Part shown: positions 11,918 to 22,604 of the stretch, in pieces
Layout: each line of letters begins with the position of its first letter
Numbering within the stretch: position 1 is the stretch's first letter
Assembly (NCBI GenBank): GCA_902728285.1
Contig: CACVBU010001038.1
Coordinates: 1,015,180 to 1,079,179 of the forward strand
DNA: 64,000 nt
Direction: 5' to 3'
Source of the DNA: Clytia hemisphaerica
Lineage: Eukaryota > Cnidaria > Hydrozoa > Leptothecata > Clytiidae
The notes under the pieces: generated by a model
The model's database searches: none
What the model was told of the DNA's origin: nothing
The model's input: only the letters and a program-made list of their open reading frames with translations
Program-made: the position numbers and the translations under genes

Positions 11918-12057
11918 AAAGGTAAATATATTGTTTATTTTGCTTGAAACACAATGACTATGGTCTAGTACAATCTGGAAAACGATATCAGAGCGAATTA
12001 TTCGCAAATCGCCGATGAAATATTTGGACCAACATTTATGTATCCTGGTATTATTGT

Positions 12058-12372
12058 TTATCTCATTGAGCTATTTCATTAAAAATCCATACAGGGGGTG
12101 AACGAACCTTTTCAAGTCAAAATAAAATTCTTGGAAATATGAGGACACCCCCTGGAAAATGGTAAAATTTGGAAAGATTTCTTTTTACGCTTTAAAGTGA
12201 AGGTGGATTAAAACCTGTTTTTTACCCCCTGGAAATTTAGAATAACTTTTTATACCCTGGAAAATGAAAAAAAAACACTCTTTTAGACCACTTGGAAATT
12301 GTTCTCCGATTAACCCCTGGAAGTTTTCGTCCATCCCTCTGTATAGATATAAAATGGAATGGTCCATTTGAT
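12058..12372. mobile_element. MITE, 'ATACAGGGGGTGGACGAA' family with CCCCCTGGAAA motif array
   Basis: The left end has ATACAGGGGGTGAACGAACC and the right TTTTCGTCCATCCCTCTGTA. Between them CCCCTGGAAA-type words recur about five times (for example near 12148, 12225, 12255, 12315). Copies lie at 47622-47925 and 49884-50160 in the other orientation. Confidence 0.8.
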
Positions 12373-15300
12373 ATTGAGTGCATACAATCTTAATACTATA
12401 TAGCCGATACCGCACTTATGGCTATCAGTCCAAAAGTCTGCTCAACAATCAAACACGCCAAAATCCCAAAAAAATCGGATAGTGCTATGGTAAACAGCCA
12501 CTTTGAAATAAGTTAAAACCAAGCTGGCACATAATTTGGGAGAATTCTGTTGGGCAGTTTCTTTGAGCTGCCAGCTTCGTTAATATGTCAAAATAATTGG
12601 CTACTTGCATTTTCAGCGGAAATACTTTTATTTGATTAAACTTTTGGATTGTTAACTGTAAGTACGGTAGATTTTTGGTGGATTTCTTATGCTTTCTTGA
12701 AAAAGTGTTTGAGATCAGTAAATATATCTTGAAAATATGATGTTTCAATGAAATTCAGAATTGGAAATATCATGAAATATGATATTTCCACAACTTTGGA
12801 AATATAGAAAAGTCATATTTCCATATTTACAAAAGTTTATGGTAATATCATATTTTCAAGATATTTCCATGATTGGAAAATCTTATCTCTTTATTTATAT
12901 CGCCAAATGGTCTTGTGCATAAATTTTCTCACCCTTTGTCTCTTGGTCTACACTACTTTTGCGATACTAAACAGCTCTTGAATTACACTATGAGTTGTAC
13001 GTTAAAACTCTGAATGAAATGAGTCACTTTTCTAACGTTTTTATGAGGAGGAGGAAACACAGACGAATCTAAGCCGAAGGGCTTTATTTGCAACTTTAAG
13101 CTTTCTCCAGCAAAAAAAAAGCAATGAAAAAGCAAAAAATTTGACTTTTTAAATTTCGTGCCGATGGATAGGATCTAGCATTTTAATTGTTTTCGGAGCG
13201 CGAGATAAAAAACGTAGGCGACAAACGCTATTTCACATCTCTCAAACCGGTGAAATTGCATATTTTAGTCACGTGACTCTGGTAGGAAATCCTTCCAAAG
13301 ATGAGCTTCACTTTTTGATAAAAGCTGCAAATCTAGCCCTTCGGGCTTTACAGATATCTGTGGGAGGAAACAATCAATTTTTTGCTGACTTTGCATTCTT
13401 TTCAAGAGAGCAATTAAAAGTTGGTTTGATCACATCGCCCTCACAAGTTGATAAGGGAATATTATCGCTTATGTACCATATAAATTTGCTTGATCTTTTT
13501 AGCAGTAATTAGAAAAAATAAACGATTCAATAAGAAATAGAACGGCGGTGAAATAGATGGATATGGCTGCCAGTGATTGTTGTTTTGTTTTCTTCGGTGT
13601 AGGAAATTTCATAAGACAGTTACTTTCAAAATTTATTTTTACTTTAATCACTTCAATACAAGGATATCTTACATTTTTCAGGAAAGCGCCGCCTCTACGC
13701 TTGAGTTTTCGATACCATCGTCGAAAGAAGTTTTTCTTGTAAATTTACTACCAAATACCAGTCTCAACAAAAGCTGACTAAACTAAGACTTGAAAAGTTT
13801 ATGAAAATGTTAGCGTTTGCATGAAAATTCATTTTTTGATCTTGAATTTCTGCTGCAAGTTTAGTTTGTATCAGCCCGAGCACCACAAAGCGGTTTTTCA
13901 CGTTTTAAGAAGCTTCATGCGAGATATTTCATGGAAGAGGAAGGGTTTGGGGCAGGGAACGTGTGGTAAATCAACCTCGATGTTTTTATTGATATCACGT
14001 GTGTATGTACACTTGTTCTGTTTAAGCATATGTTTTTGAAATGGGAATCTATGGATTTTAATTATGACATTTCATAACCTCTGTGGTAATAGCCTACAGC
14101 CTGCCGTTGTCTCTGTAACTCTCAGTTCTTCTCCTCCCTCTTATACCATATCAAAACTATTTGATCCTTAGGGTTGCACATCAGCAACTTGTCTTTTTCA
14201 TTGTTTTCTTTGTGTCTGCGATAATCGGATTTAAAAACCATTCAATTGCCGTCATGGCATATATAAGGCTCTGTCTTCATCTTTATTAAGATCATTTTGT
14301 ATGAGCCATCACGCCCCTATTTTTACAGTACTAGCCAGACTCCTCCTCTAGCTGTTAATATTTCAAGCTCCACAGTCTAGACCCAATAGGCATCATCGGA
14401 GTTTGGATATTGACACGCCTTTATTGGCAATCTTTTAGTCAATCTTTGGATTTACCCGTTTGTCTGGCAAACTGAAATTTACTGCCTCATCAGCCATAAC
14501 AGTGATGTCTTTTTATATTTGAGATAAATTTAAATATTCATTATCAGAACAATAATCATTAAAGGTGACTGGGTTATCCTTGATTTTGGAACAGCTAAAC
14601 CCCTCCCGTAAAAGCAGCTACTTTGTTGACTGTGGAAACCAATTAATTTTTGATAATTGAATTCTCTTTACCTCGAGTTAAAAATTATGAATGGGTGGGA
14701 TGATAGTAGGTATATGTATTAATTGCTTTAAGTTTAGACGAAGAGTTGGTGTTTAGACGATGGTTGTAGCTAAAAAAGTTGCTCTAAAAATCAATGTTTT
14801 GGCAAAAGTTTTGGGCAGGGAAAGCTAAAAGAAATCTAAGTGCTATCCTGCGTGAGAAAGCTACAATGTTCTGTTTGCACATTTGACTAAATTAAGCGCA
14901 TCCGCTTAAACAGAAAAGATGTTGATTTTCAACGGGAAAAAGCTAATCCTTTTTGTTTTTATTTGGCCTTTGGTTTTGTTTATTTTTAACGCGGAAACAC
15001 GGAAATGATACAGACGATTGTTGTCGTTGTGTTGGCATGTCTCCTATTTAGTCAGTATATTAGACTAGAGAGGAGATAGTATATTATAAAGAACTTGCAA
15101 AGAGGGGACATTTCTCATTCTAGAGTGTTCATTAAGGCTTAGGAATATTGTTCCATTTGTAGAGTATTCGACTTGTTAAAAAATCGACTAGAATGTAATA
15201 TCGAGTTTTTTATTTTACGTTTTTGAGGACAGCGATTTGGAACTACCTGCAGTTCTGACCCGCATAATTGGGGACGGTTAAAGTGCTTGTTTACCGTCGT

Positions 15301-15709
15301 CATCCTCAGTTGATCAGGATCTTGACAAATCAGAAGCTAACCTTCTCCGCTGCTCAAAAACACAAACGCTTGTCAAAGGGGAATATCTTCTACGTCAATT
15401 GAATTGCTCGATGTGAGCAAGGCGATCGAGTCTGTGCTTTTTTATTAATCCATAGGAGCACGTTTTTCGCATAATATCATTTACCACTACTCAGTTTCTT
15501 GGAGCTCTCAAAAGGAACCGATTTTCTAATAAGATTTCGAAGCACAGTTTATTAGATAATGAAGCGTATTGGAAAGCCAGTTAGTGGGTGGATTTTATAC
15601 CTGGAGAATCATACAAAACAATATTATTTGGTTGAGGTAGCTGGTGTATACTTTCTTAAGTTTTGTGGTATGGACAGTCTACAAGATGATGGCAATATGA
15701 GTGTTTAGA
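12373..15709. other. intergenic, no gene seen
   Basis: About 3.3 kb without a gene. At 12750-12880 the word GGAAATAT recurs about seven times in both orientations, including a palindrome GGAAATATCATGAAATATGA. At 13085-13110 and 10340-10460 are CCGAAGG-type words of unclear origin. Open frames at 13273-13512 and 13557-14039 match nothing I know. Confidence 0.4.
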
Positions 15710-15713
15710 TTAA

Positions 15714-16254
15714 CCTTTTGAGTGCCACGGTCATTTTTTTTATAATTTTTTTTAAAAAAATCGCTAGTTCAAACTTTAAAGGCTTATATCTTCGGATCTA
15801 GAAGGACGTAGAAGCTCGTTTATAGTCCGTTGGATAGCTTAGAGTCTCCTCTTTCTTTTAGGCGCCTTCGACCTTCCACTGCGCGGACCTGACTGAATGA
15901 TAAAAAGGTGCCGAGTGGTAAAACTTCAAACTAATTCACTGGAGGACAGAATCAAGTTAATCAGGGCCAAATGTGGAGGATCTTGGATCACTCATTGACC
16001 AAAAATGGTCAAAAAGCGGTCAAAATCTTAAAAAAGCGGATTTTTGTCAAATTTTTGCATTTTTTTTGACTTTTTAGCTTAAAATATCAAAAGACTCACT
16101 TTTGATTTATTTTTTTTGCTTGGCCGTGAATCCCAATCCGATTCTTACGAGTTAGACCAAAATGACGATTTCTAACTCAAACTGGGCAATACAGGAGGGC
16201 TTCGCCCTCCTACATAGCCCATGCTTGATATATACGACATTGGCACTTAAAGGG
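15714..16254. mobile_element. piggyBac-like MITE at TTAA
   Basis: It is bounded by TTAA at 15710-15713 and 16255-16258. Ends read CCTTTTGAGTGCC and GGCACTTAAAGGG. TTAA duplication with 5'-CCY ends is the known signature of piggyBac-type elements. It is non-coding. It carries a GGAGGGCTTCGCCCTCC hairpin near the right end and TTGACCAAAAATGGTCAA in the middle. A related inverted copy is at 62940-63553. Confidence 0.88.
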
Positions 16255-18015
16255 TTAAGTATTTTGCTTTTCTATGACTAAAACCCCTCTTTATTTTCTG
16301 TTTTAGGCTGTTACATATTGGTAGCTTCTATAAAATGGATCTTAGTTTTATGCCTTTTTCCAATCAGCATTAAAGAGAAGTAAAAGAAAATAGATTGATT
16401 TTCTACTACATGCTTTCAAATAATTCTATATAGTACTTGGAAATATCTTTTCAACGATGCCAAGAAACATTGAAACATTTATTAAAAACAAAGAAGATAA
16501 TATACACAATTGAAACTTATGAATTTGACGCATCCAACTTAACTTACATTAATGTAGCTGTTTCAAAAGAATAGCAATCTTTCCTTTCTAAACGACAGAT
16601 CCGATCACGTTTTAACTATTGCATTGAAACACTAATTTTTTGGGACCTCCTTTTGACTAGGTGACCCTTAGTAAGAAAATAGCTAAAGCAAAACAGATAC
16701 AAAAAATCCCAGCTTGCTTATTTTTTTGGATTTTATTTATAAGAATTATGAAAGCAGTGATCTTTATGACTATAAAGCTCGGATCGGATTTTTGGATTTT
16801 TCATTCTGACCTTAAAAATTTTCGTTTGAAAGCTGGCACAAACCTTCGCACGTGTTTTTCAAGATTGTATCTCAATAATTTCCATATGCTATGAAATATT
16901 TGAACATTTTACAAAAAATTTCTTGTAGAAAAGTACCAGTAATCACGCCGTGATAAGCTATTGCTTTAAAAAATCAAATCACTGTTTGAATTTAACAATT
17001 TAAAACAGAAATTTGGCGCGTATCGCGAAAGGAATGTTTAATATTTTAACAACATACATTTCGCTTCGAGCTTAGCACGGTTAGATGTGGGCTTTATCCA
17101 GGGTTTAAATAAGTGGCTTTATATTTACTGTGTTTTTTTTCATTCACTTCAAAAATTAATTTTGACTGGTTGAAAATTGATGGCATAGTTCGAATAGATA
17201 TAGATATGGATTGAAAACAAGACTTAAGTTGGAAAGTGTTTTAACAGAGTATCTTGAAAACCACGTTTCTTTCAATTTTGAATGAAATGAGAAATTGTGT
17301 TTCTGTTTTTTTTATTTGGTGCCACTTTTGAACTTTCTCATGACATAATGTTTTTGTTCAAAATAGAGAAAGCTTAATTTTAGATGCGTGAGTAGGATTT
17401 AAAATGAATCAGATAATTAAACATCAGTCAGGTAAAAAATATCAAGAAAGAAGTTGAAAAGAGCACATATAAATTTACATCCTTGCGGCTTTTGTTTTTT
17501 TAATTTTGATCAAATTATTTTGGGTGTGTTTTTGTTAACTTCATTAACCCACCCTCTTTTTCAATTTCTTTTATTATGTTAATTCATTGCTCTATGGGAC
17601 AGTGTAGGAAATACGTTTACCATAGTTTGTACATTGTATAAAATACGCTAAGATAAGTTTTATCATCCTCTTCTGAGAGCTTGAATTATGGTCCTTTTTA
17701 AAAAAAGTAAGTCTTCGTGGTTAGGTCTAATTCAAGTTTTATGAAAAAGTTGAAATTATTTCTTAGGCATTCATTTTTTTGCATAGACTGCTCAAAATAT
17801 GTTAGATTCTAATGAAGCTCTCTTCAATCAAGCGTAATGCTTTTTCCTTCTTTAAAATTTCCTAAGACCCTTTTTAAATCGAAAAACTAGTCATGGAAAA
17901 GTTTTAAATTCAAGTTCTAGTTTGTTTTGGGCTCACTGTTTTCCATAAGGGCATAAGGGTATTTAGTCGCTTTATTGCCTCATTGAAGGCTGTCGAAATT
18001 GTGTCAAATACCTTG
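16255..18015. other. intergenic, no gene seen
   Basis: AT-rich, with frequent stops in all frames. The fragment AAAGCTGGCACAAACCTTCG at 16830 may be a trace of the 98-bp palindromic MITE. Nothing else is recognised. Confidence 0.35.
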
Positions 18016-18214
18016 GTACACCCGGTAGGATTTTTTCAGCCAGTGGGTAAAAATAACAGACTAAAACTCCAGCTGGGATGGGAAGAAATAGTGAGGCAGT
18101 GAGGATTTGCTTATCTGATTATTTTCAGCGGGCGAACAAAAAATTTAGGGTATAATTTCCACTGAAGACGATATGTTAGCCAATTTTTGCTTCCGGGACT
18201 GTGAGGAGGGGATG
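18016..18214. mobile_element. MITE, 'CTCACAGACCCGGTGGAAA' family
   Basis: The left end is TACACCCGGTAGGATTTTTT and the right GCTTCCGGGACTGTGAGGAG. It shares with the 44788 copy the internal order CAGCCAGTGGGTAAAA, GCAGTGAGGATT, TGATTATTTTCAGCGGG. Confidence 0.75.
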
Positions 18215-18571
18215 TTCTTATTTAATTTTTTTGGTGGTTATTTCCAACAACCTCTAGAAAATTGTATTATGGTTAGCAAAAGTAGGAACTAAAGGCGCTG
18301 TAATTGTTGATCCTAATCTTCGTTTTACAATCAATGAATCGTTATCTTACTCAAACATTATTAAGATCCCTAAAATGAGATAGCATTTTTATATGAAACG
18401 GTATGTTTTTGTGACCATAATTTGATCATAATCCCTCTTATCCCTTGTTTACATGTTCAAAATTAATAAGCTTTGATGGATTTTGTATTTTTAATTGATG
18501 AAAGCTCACATCAAATTTTTGCTCTTGATCGTTGACAGGTTGGTGCCGAATTTTTGAATTTTGTTGTATTA

Positions 18572-18690
18572 CAGTGGAGTTTCCATAGCTCGAACACGCA
18601 TGGGAAAATTTCGAGATATAGATAAGGTTTGCATTGTTCTGAAAGGACGAGAAAACTTATACGAATTAAGGAGACATTCGAGTTGTAGAG
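18572..18690. repeat. pogo/Tigger-like fragment
   Basis: The left end is CAGTGGAGTTTCCATAGCTC preceded by TA, with downstream ACGAATTAAGGAGACATTCG. It resembles the TA-flanked elements at 20837 and 43330. I cannot find an intact right end. Confidence 0.45.
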
Positions 18691-20836
18691 GTTTGTCTAA
18701 AAATGATCATTGAAGCAACGTTATGGAGTAAACAAAAGAAGTCAAACATTTTGTATTAATCATGGAATAAAATCAAACTCGGAAATAAAAAAAATTGACA
18801 CCAAATGATATCAGACAGAATTCGGAGGTTTCTTAACTCCTTTGATACTGTGGGAAACTAAAATACAAGGATATTTTCAAGGCCATGGTGTATACGTCTA
18901 TTTTAAATGCAATTCCCTCGACTTTGGTTAAATCAAAATAGGTCATGTTTGGGTTCGTTGGAAAGCTCTTTCTAAAATCTTTTCAGTTTTTTTTTAGGAA
19001 TCCTTTATTAAAAATTACCAGCAGCTGAAAGAATCGTTCATAAGTAAAGGGAATTTAACTGGTTAGTATTGTACTGAAAGAATTGACTCGTGTCACCTAA
19101 AGTAGGAGATTAAAGCGAAGGGGTACTTTGTTAAAAAGGAATAAAGGAATAAAGTGGAATAACTCAAAATAAAATGGTCTAATGTAGTTGTTTACCAATG
19201 CTTTACTATTTTGACATGAAAATTATAATTATATAATTCATCAAATAATTTTTTTTTTTCATGCTGTTCTCATAATTTCCTGGTACTCCTCCCATTTCTT
19301 TGCGTGAGGCCAATGAACAATTTTCTTTATTTCAATTATCCGTGGTCAAATGACGTAATCTTTGACGTGATTTTCTATACAGAACCTCACAGCATGAATG
19401 TGAGCAAGTGTGACCATGTAGAAAAAATTATTTTAGGTATTATGAAATAATGAAAATTATTAATTCAAAACACTTCCAAAGGGAACAGAATATGCTTCTT
19501 GATTTTTTTTCATGGGAAATTGTTGGCTTAGAGTAGGGAGAGGTTATTACACTAGTAAGAAAGAGGATTTAATCGTCTATAAAATAGGATTTTTGTGCAA
19601 ATGTCTCTGGAACATAACAATTACACAATTAGCAGACCATTAATCATTAATCGTTGGTCTGTCAGCTGGGATATTTACATATTAAAGTTGGACGTAATGA
19701 ATCTTTAACTCAAAAAGTAAACTAGGAGCTAAAATTTCCAAAAGAGATGCATATGTAAGTTCTGAATGAAAGGAGTTGTTAGCTCGCAAAAACTACCATA
19801 TTTGTCTGTCGATCATCTTAGCTGAAACTTTAGGTCATTTTAGAAGTTTGACGTCATCAATTTCTGACGTATTTCTGTATTTGATAAAGATCCTAAAACT
19901 TTAAGATCTTTTGAGTTCAAACTGACTTTTAAGGTGTGAAATGTGTAATAATTTACACTATACTTAGAAATCGTTTAGAACATACCAATTATATTTGCTT
20001 TAGGGTTAACACAATATTCAAAGTTGCATGTACACTTTGGAAATTTGACACGCTTGGCTTAAATCTTCATATCTTTTAGTCTTTTTTTCTAGACAATTAT
20101 TTATTAGTATCCATCGGAGTTATAGTGACCCCCTTATCATCAGTTTAAAACTCAGATTTATCTTACTTATATATCCAGAACCTTTTGAGTTTTATTCAAA
20201 CTTGAGCTTAATCTTGACTGGGTAGGAGTTTTATTTTCAGGGTAAATTTTTATTCCATCATTAAGTTGGCTGATCATCAGCAGCATGATGGCAGGGGGGC
20301 AGAAGGGGGAAACTCCCTCCCCCCGCTCTCAGTGGCCAGTTTTTGAGGGGTGCCAAAAGACAAGGAGCGCAATAAGTCACCTTACGATTACGACCTTTGC
20401 TTTCTTACACCTCAGAATCAGCAGTTTTTAGCCAAAAAAAGAAAATATTCTCGTGCTTGCTTCGTTCGCCTAATTTCTCCCAAAATACCACCTTTCAAAA
20501 TTCGTTCCCCAGTGTTTGGTTGACCCACCACCCTAGTACTGATAATCCCAGCAAAGGGCAATATTTTCATTGTTATGGAATTCGCTATCCTCGTATACCT
20601 CAATATCAAGATTTTTAGCTTTGTATTTATATGTTGAAGCCAGAGGGCTTCAATTGCGTTTAAAGCATCACTCTGGTTCATTAGCTACATAATAATGATT
20701 TATTTTCTTCATACATAACGTCAGCCTGATCCAAATACTAATGGAAAATTATTTGTTGCGACCTTAGAAAACCCTCGGAGTAGTTTAATTTCCTCGAATC
20801 ATACTAGAATACATGCATCGTTACAAAATTAAGATA
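18691..20836. other. intergenic, no gene seen
   Basis: About 2.1 kb. The part 20280-20350 is unusually G/C-rich (GGCAGGGGGGCAGAAGGGGG) and probably a transposon end. The overlapping open frames on both strands at 20397-20681 have no recognisable product. Confidence 0.4.
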
Positions 20837-21005
20837 CAGTCGACGCTCTCTGATTCGGATTTCAAGGAGAATTGAATTTTCATCGATATCAGGTGTCGTA
20901 AATCGAATTGTCAAGTGTCGTTTATGAGAGTTTCTTGTTGACGGCTACTTTCAATAATGTCAAATGATTGTCAAATACGAAAGTCGAATTAGAGAGTGTC
21001 GACTG
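20837..21005. mobile_element. pogo/Tigger-like MITE with TA duplication
   Basis: Ends are CAGTCGACGCTCTCTGATTC and GAATTAGAGAGTGTCGACTG, flanked by TA at 20835-20836 and 21006-21007. TA target sites and CAG-type ends of this kind are typical of Tc1/mariner-superfamily pogo/Tigger MITEs. Copies: 28741, 43330, 47316. Confidence 0.85.
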
Positions 21006-21805
21006 TACTTTTGCTTTGTGGCACAAGCACGCTCATGAACGTTGTCGATAATCAACATGAGAACGACGAAGAATCGAAGGAATGTAAAATCTTTGCATTC
21101 TGTTTCTATGCTATAAGACTTGGATTTTGAAGAGTTTTCTATACAAAGATAAGAAAAAAGGTTAATGTTTTGATTTTCAATTAACGTGTGTAGCGGGAAA
21201 GATGTCCTGTGATGATTTAGAGAAAATTTAAAAGGGTTTATTAGAGTGAAGAAATTTGTTTTGTTTTCCATGTTGAGAGTGTCTGGCGACTTAGTCTGTT
21301 CATTTTAGAATTGCCGTTAACTATTAATGCATTGCCAGGGATCCGATTCCTAATCAGCTAAAAGCGCTAAACTAAAATAATGTTCCTTTAGCCTGTATCA
21401 ACTTGGTTTCATGGAAAAGATCGACAATTTCTTGGCCTTTTATCACAGATTTGACGGTTAGCTTTAATAATCATAATCACTATGGAAATTGTTTGAATAC
21501 GAGACAAGTGATGTTCATGACGTAATTTATGAAAAGGTCTATTGCATCAACGTTGCCAAAATACACATAAAGCATATGTTTCTCAGATGTCCTTGCTAAT
21601 TCCCTTTACATCTCTATTTTTCACATAAAATCGCATCCTCAATCCTAAGATATTGTTATTATTTACGAAATTACGAAATCTTTTCCGTTCCGCGTTTTTA
21701 CGATATCTTGTTATTTTCGTGTGTAGTTATTGTGTTTGGTAGTTACTGTATTGGCTCGGGAGAGTTTGCCAAAGTTGTTGAAATACGACTTTCTATGTTG
21801 TTTCT

Positions 21806-21935
21806 AAGTTTGAGTTTTTCGACCCAGTGATATTCATTTTGGAAGTTTATCGTGGCTTGGATCACGATATTTACGTTATGCTACGTTTCGAGAGATTCTT
21901 CTCCCATCATTGGTAAGGTGGAGGATATTTTCTTT
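21806..21935. repeat. one-armed copy of the 'GCTACGTTTCGAGAGATTCT' element
   Basis: Matches 11660-11795 closely, including GGAAGTTTATCGTGGCTTGG and GCTACGTTTCGAGAGATTCT. The mirrored arm is absent, so this copy is truncated. Confidence 0.7.
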
Positions 21936-22463
21936 CTACGTTTGGTTTTCTTTGATAATGTTGTTATCAATATTCTTTGCTAAAGGTTGACCAGACTTCT
22001 TTTGGTAAAAACTTCTTTCTGTGCAAGATATCATTTTTGGTGATTTTGTCTGTTTGTTTGTTTGTTGTTTTTTTTTGATTTTCTATGTCTCGGCGTTTTT
22101 CAGCCGAATATCATACAAGACAGGGGTAGTAAATTGGAATTAAAACCAAACGCTTTATTAGCTGGCAGTAGCTATGTTTGAAGCTTATCCAACGTCGCGT
22201 TATTGTTACATTTTTAACGGATTTATCGGTTATTGGGATACGGCAGTTAACACGTGATGTATTATTCTTGCTTATAAAATGAGATGGATTGAAATATTTA
22301 TGATACGGACCAAGGTACGACTTCAAATTTATTCAACACTCGGTAACGTGGGTTTTTCAATTCTAATTCTAACGTAGCCTGATGCTTTTGTGAGGGTTGG
22401 GATAAGTCTAATGATTTTTATGAAACTAATTTCCTTATCTTCTTATTAATTCTTATCTTCCAG

Positions 22464-22604
22464 CAATATCTGAAAAAAAAACGAAATAAGTATTGAAAAA
22501 TGAAAATGTCAACATCTAACCACAACTGAACTGCAATGAGAAGACACTATAAACCGTTTGATTCCAAAGCATACTGACAAATTCAACAACATCGTCTTGG
22601 AAAC
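22464..22604 (+). promoter_or_regulatory. GPCR 5' leader with acceptor and two upstream ORFs
   Basis: A good acceptor (TTCTTATCTTCCAG, AG at 22462-22463) precedes the coding exon, so the leader probably begins in an upstream exon or receives a spliced leader. Two short upstream ORFs lie in it: 22500-22529 (9 codons) and 22536-22577 (13 codons). Both stop before the main ATG and could lower translation. This is inferred from sequence only. Confidence 0.5.

Noticed and set aside
13273-13512. 79-codon open frame
   Set aside because: It begins at a non-ATG codon, has no recognisable motif, and no splice partners were found.
20397-20681. Opposed open frames on both strands
   Set aside because: Both overlap the same AT-balanced stretch with no family signal; typical of chance frames next to a GC-rich transposon end.
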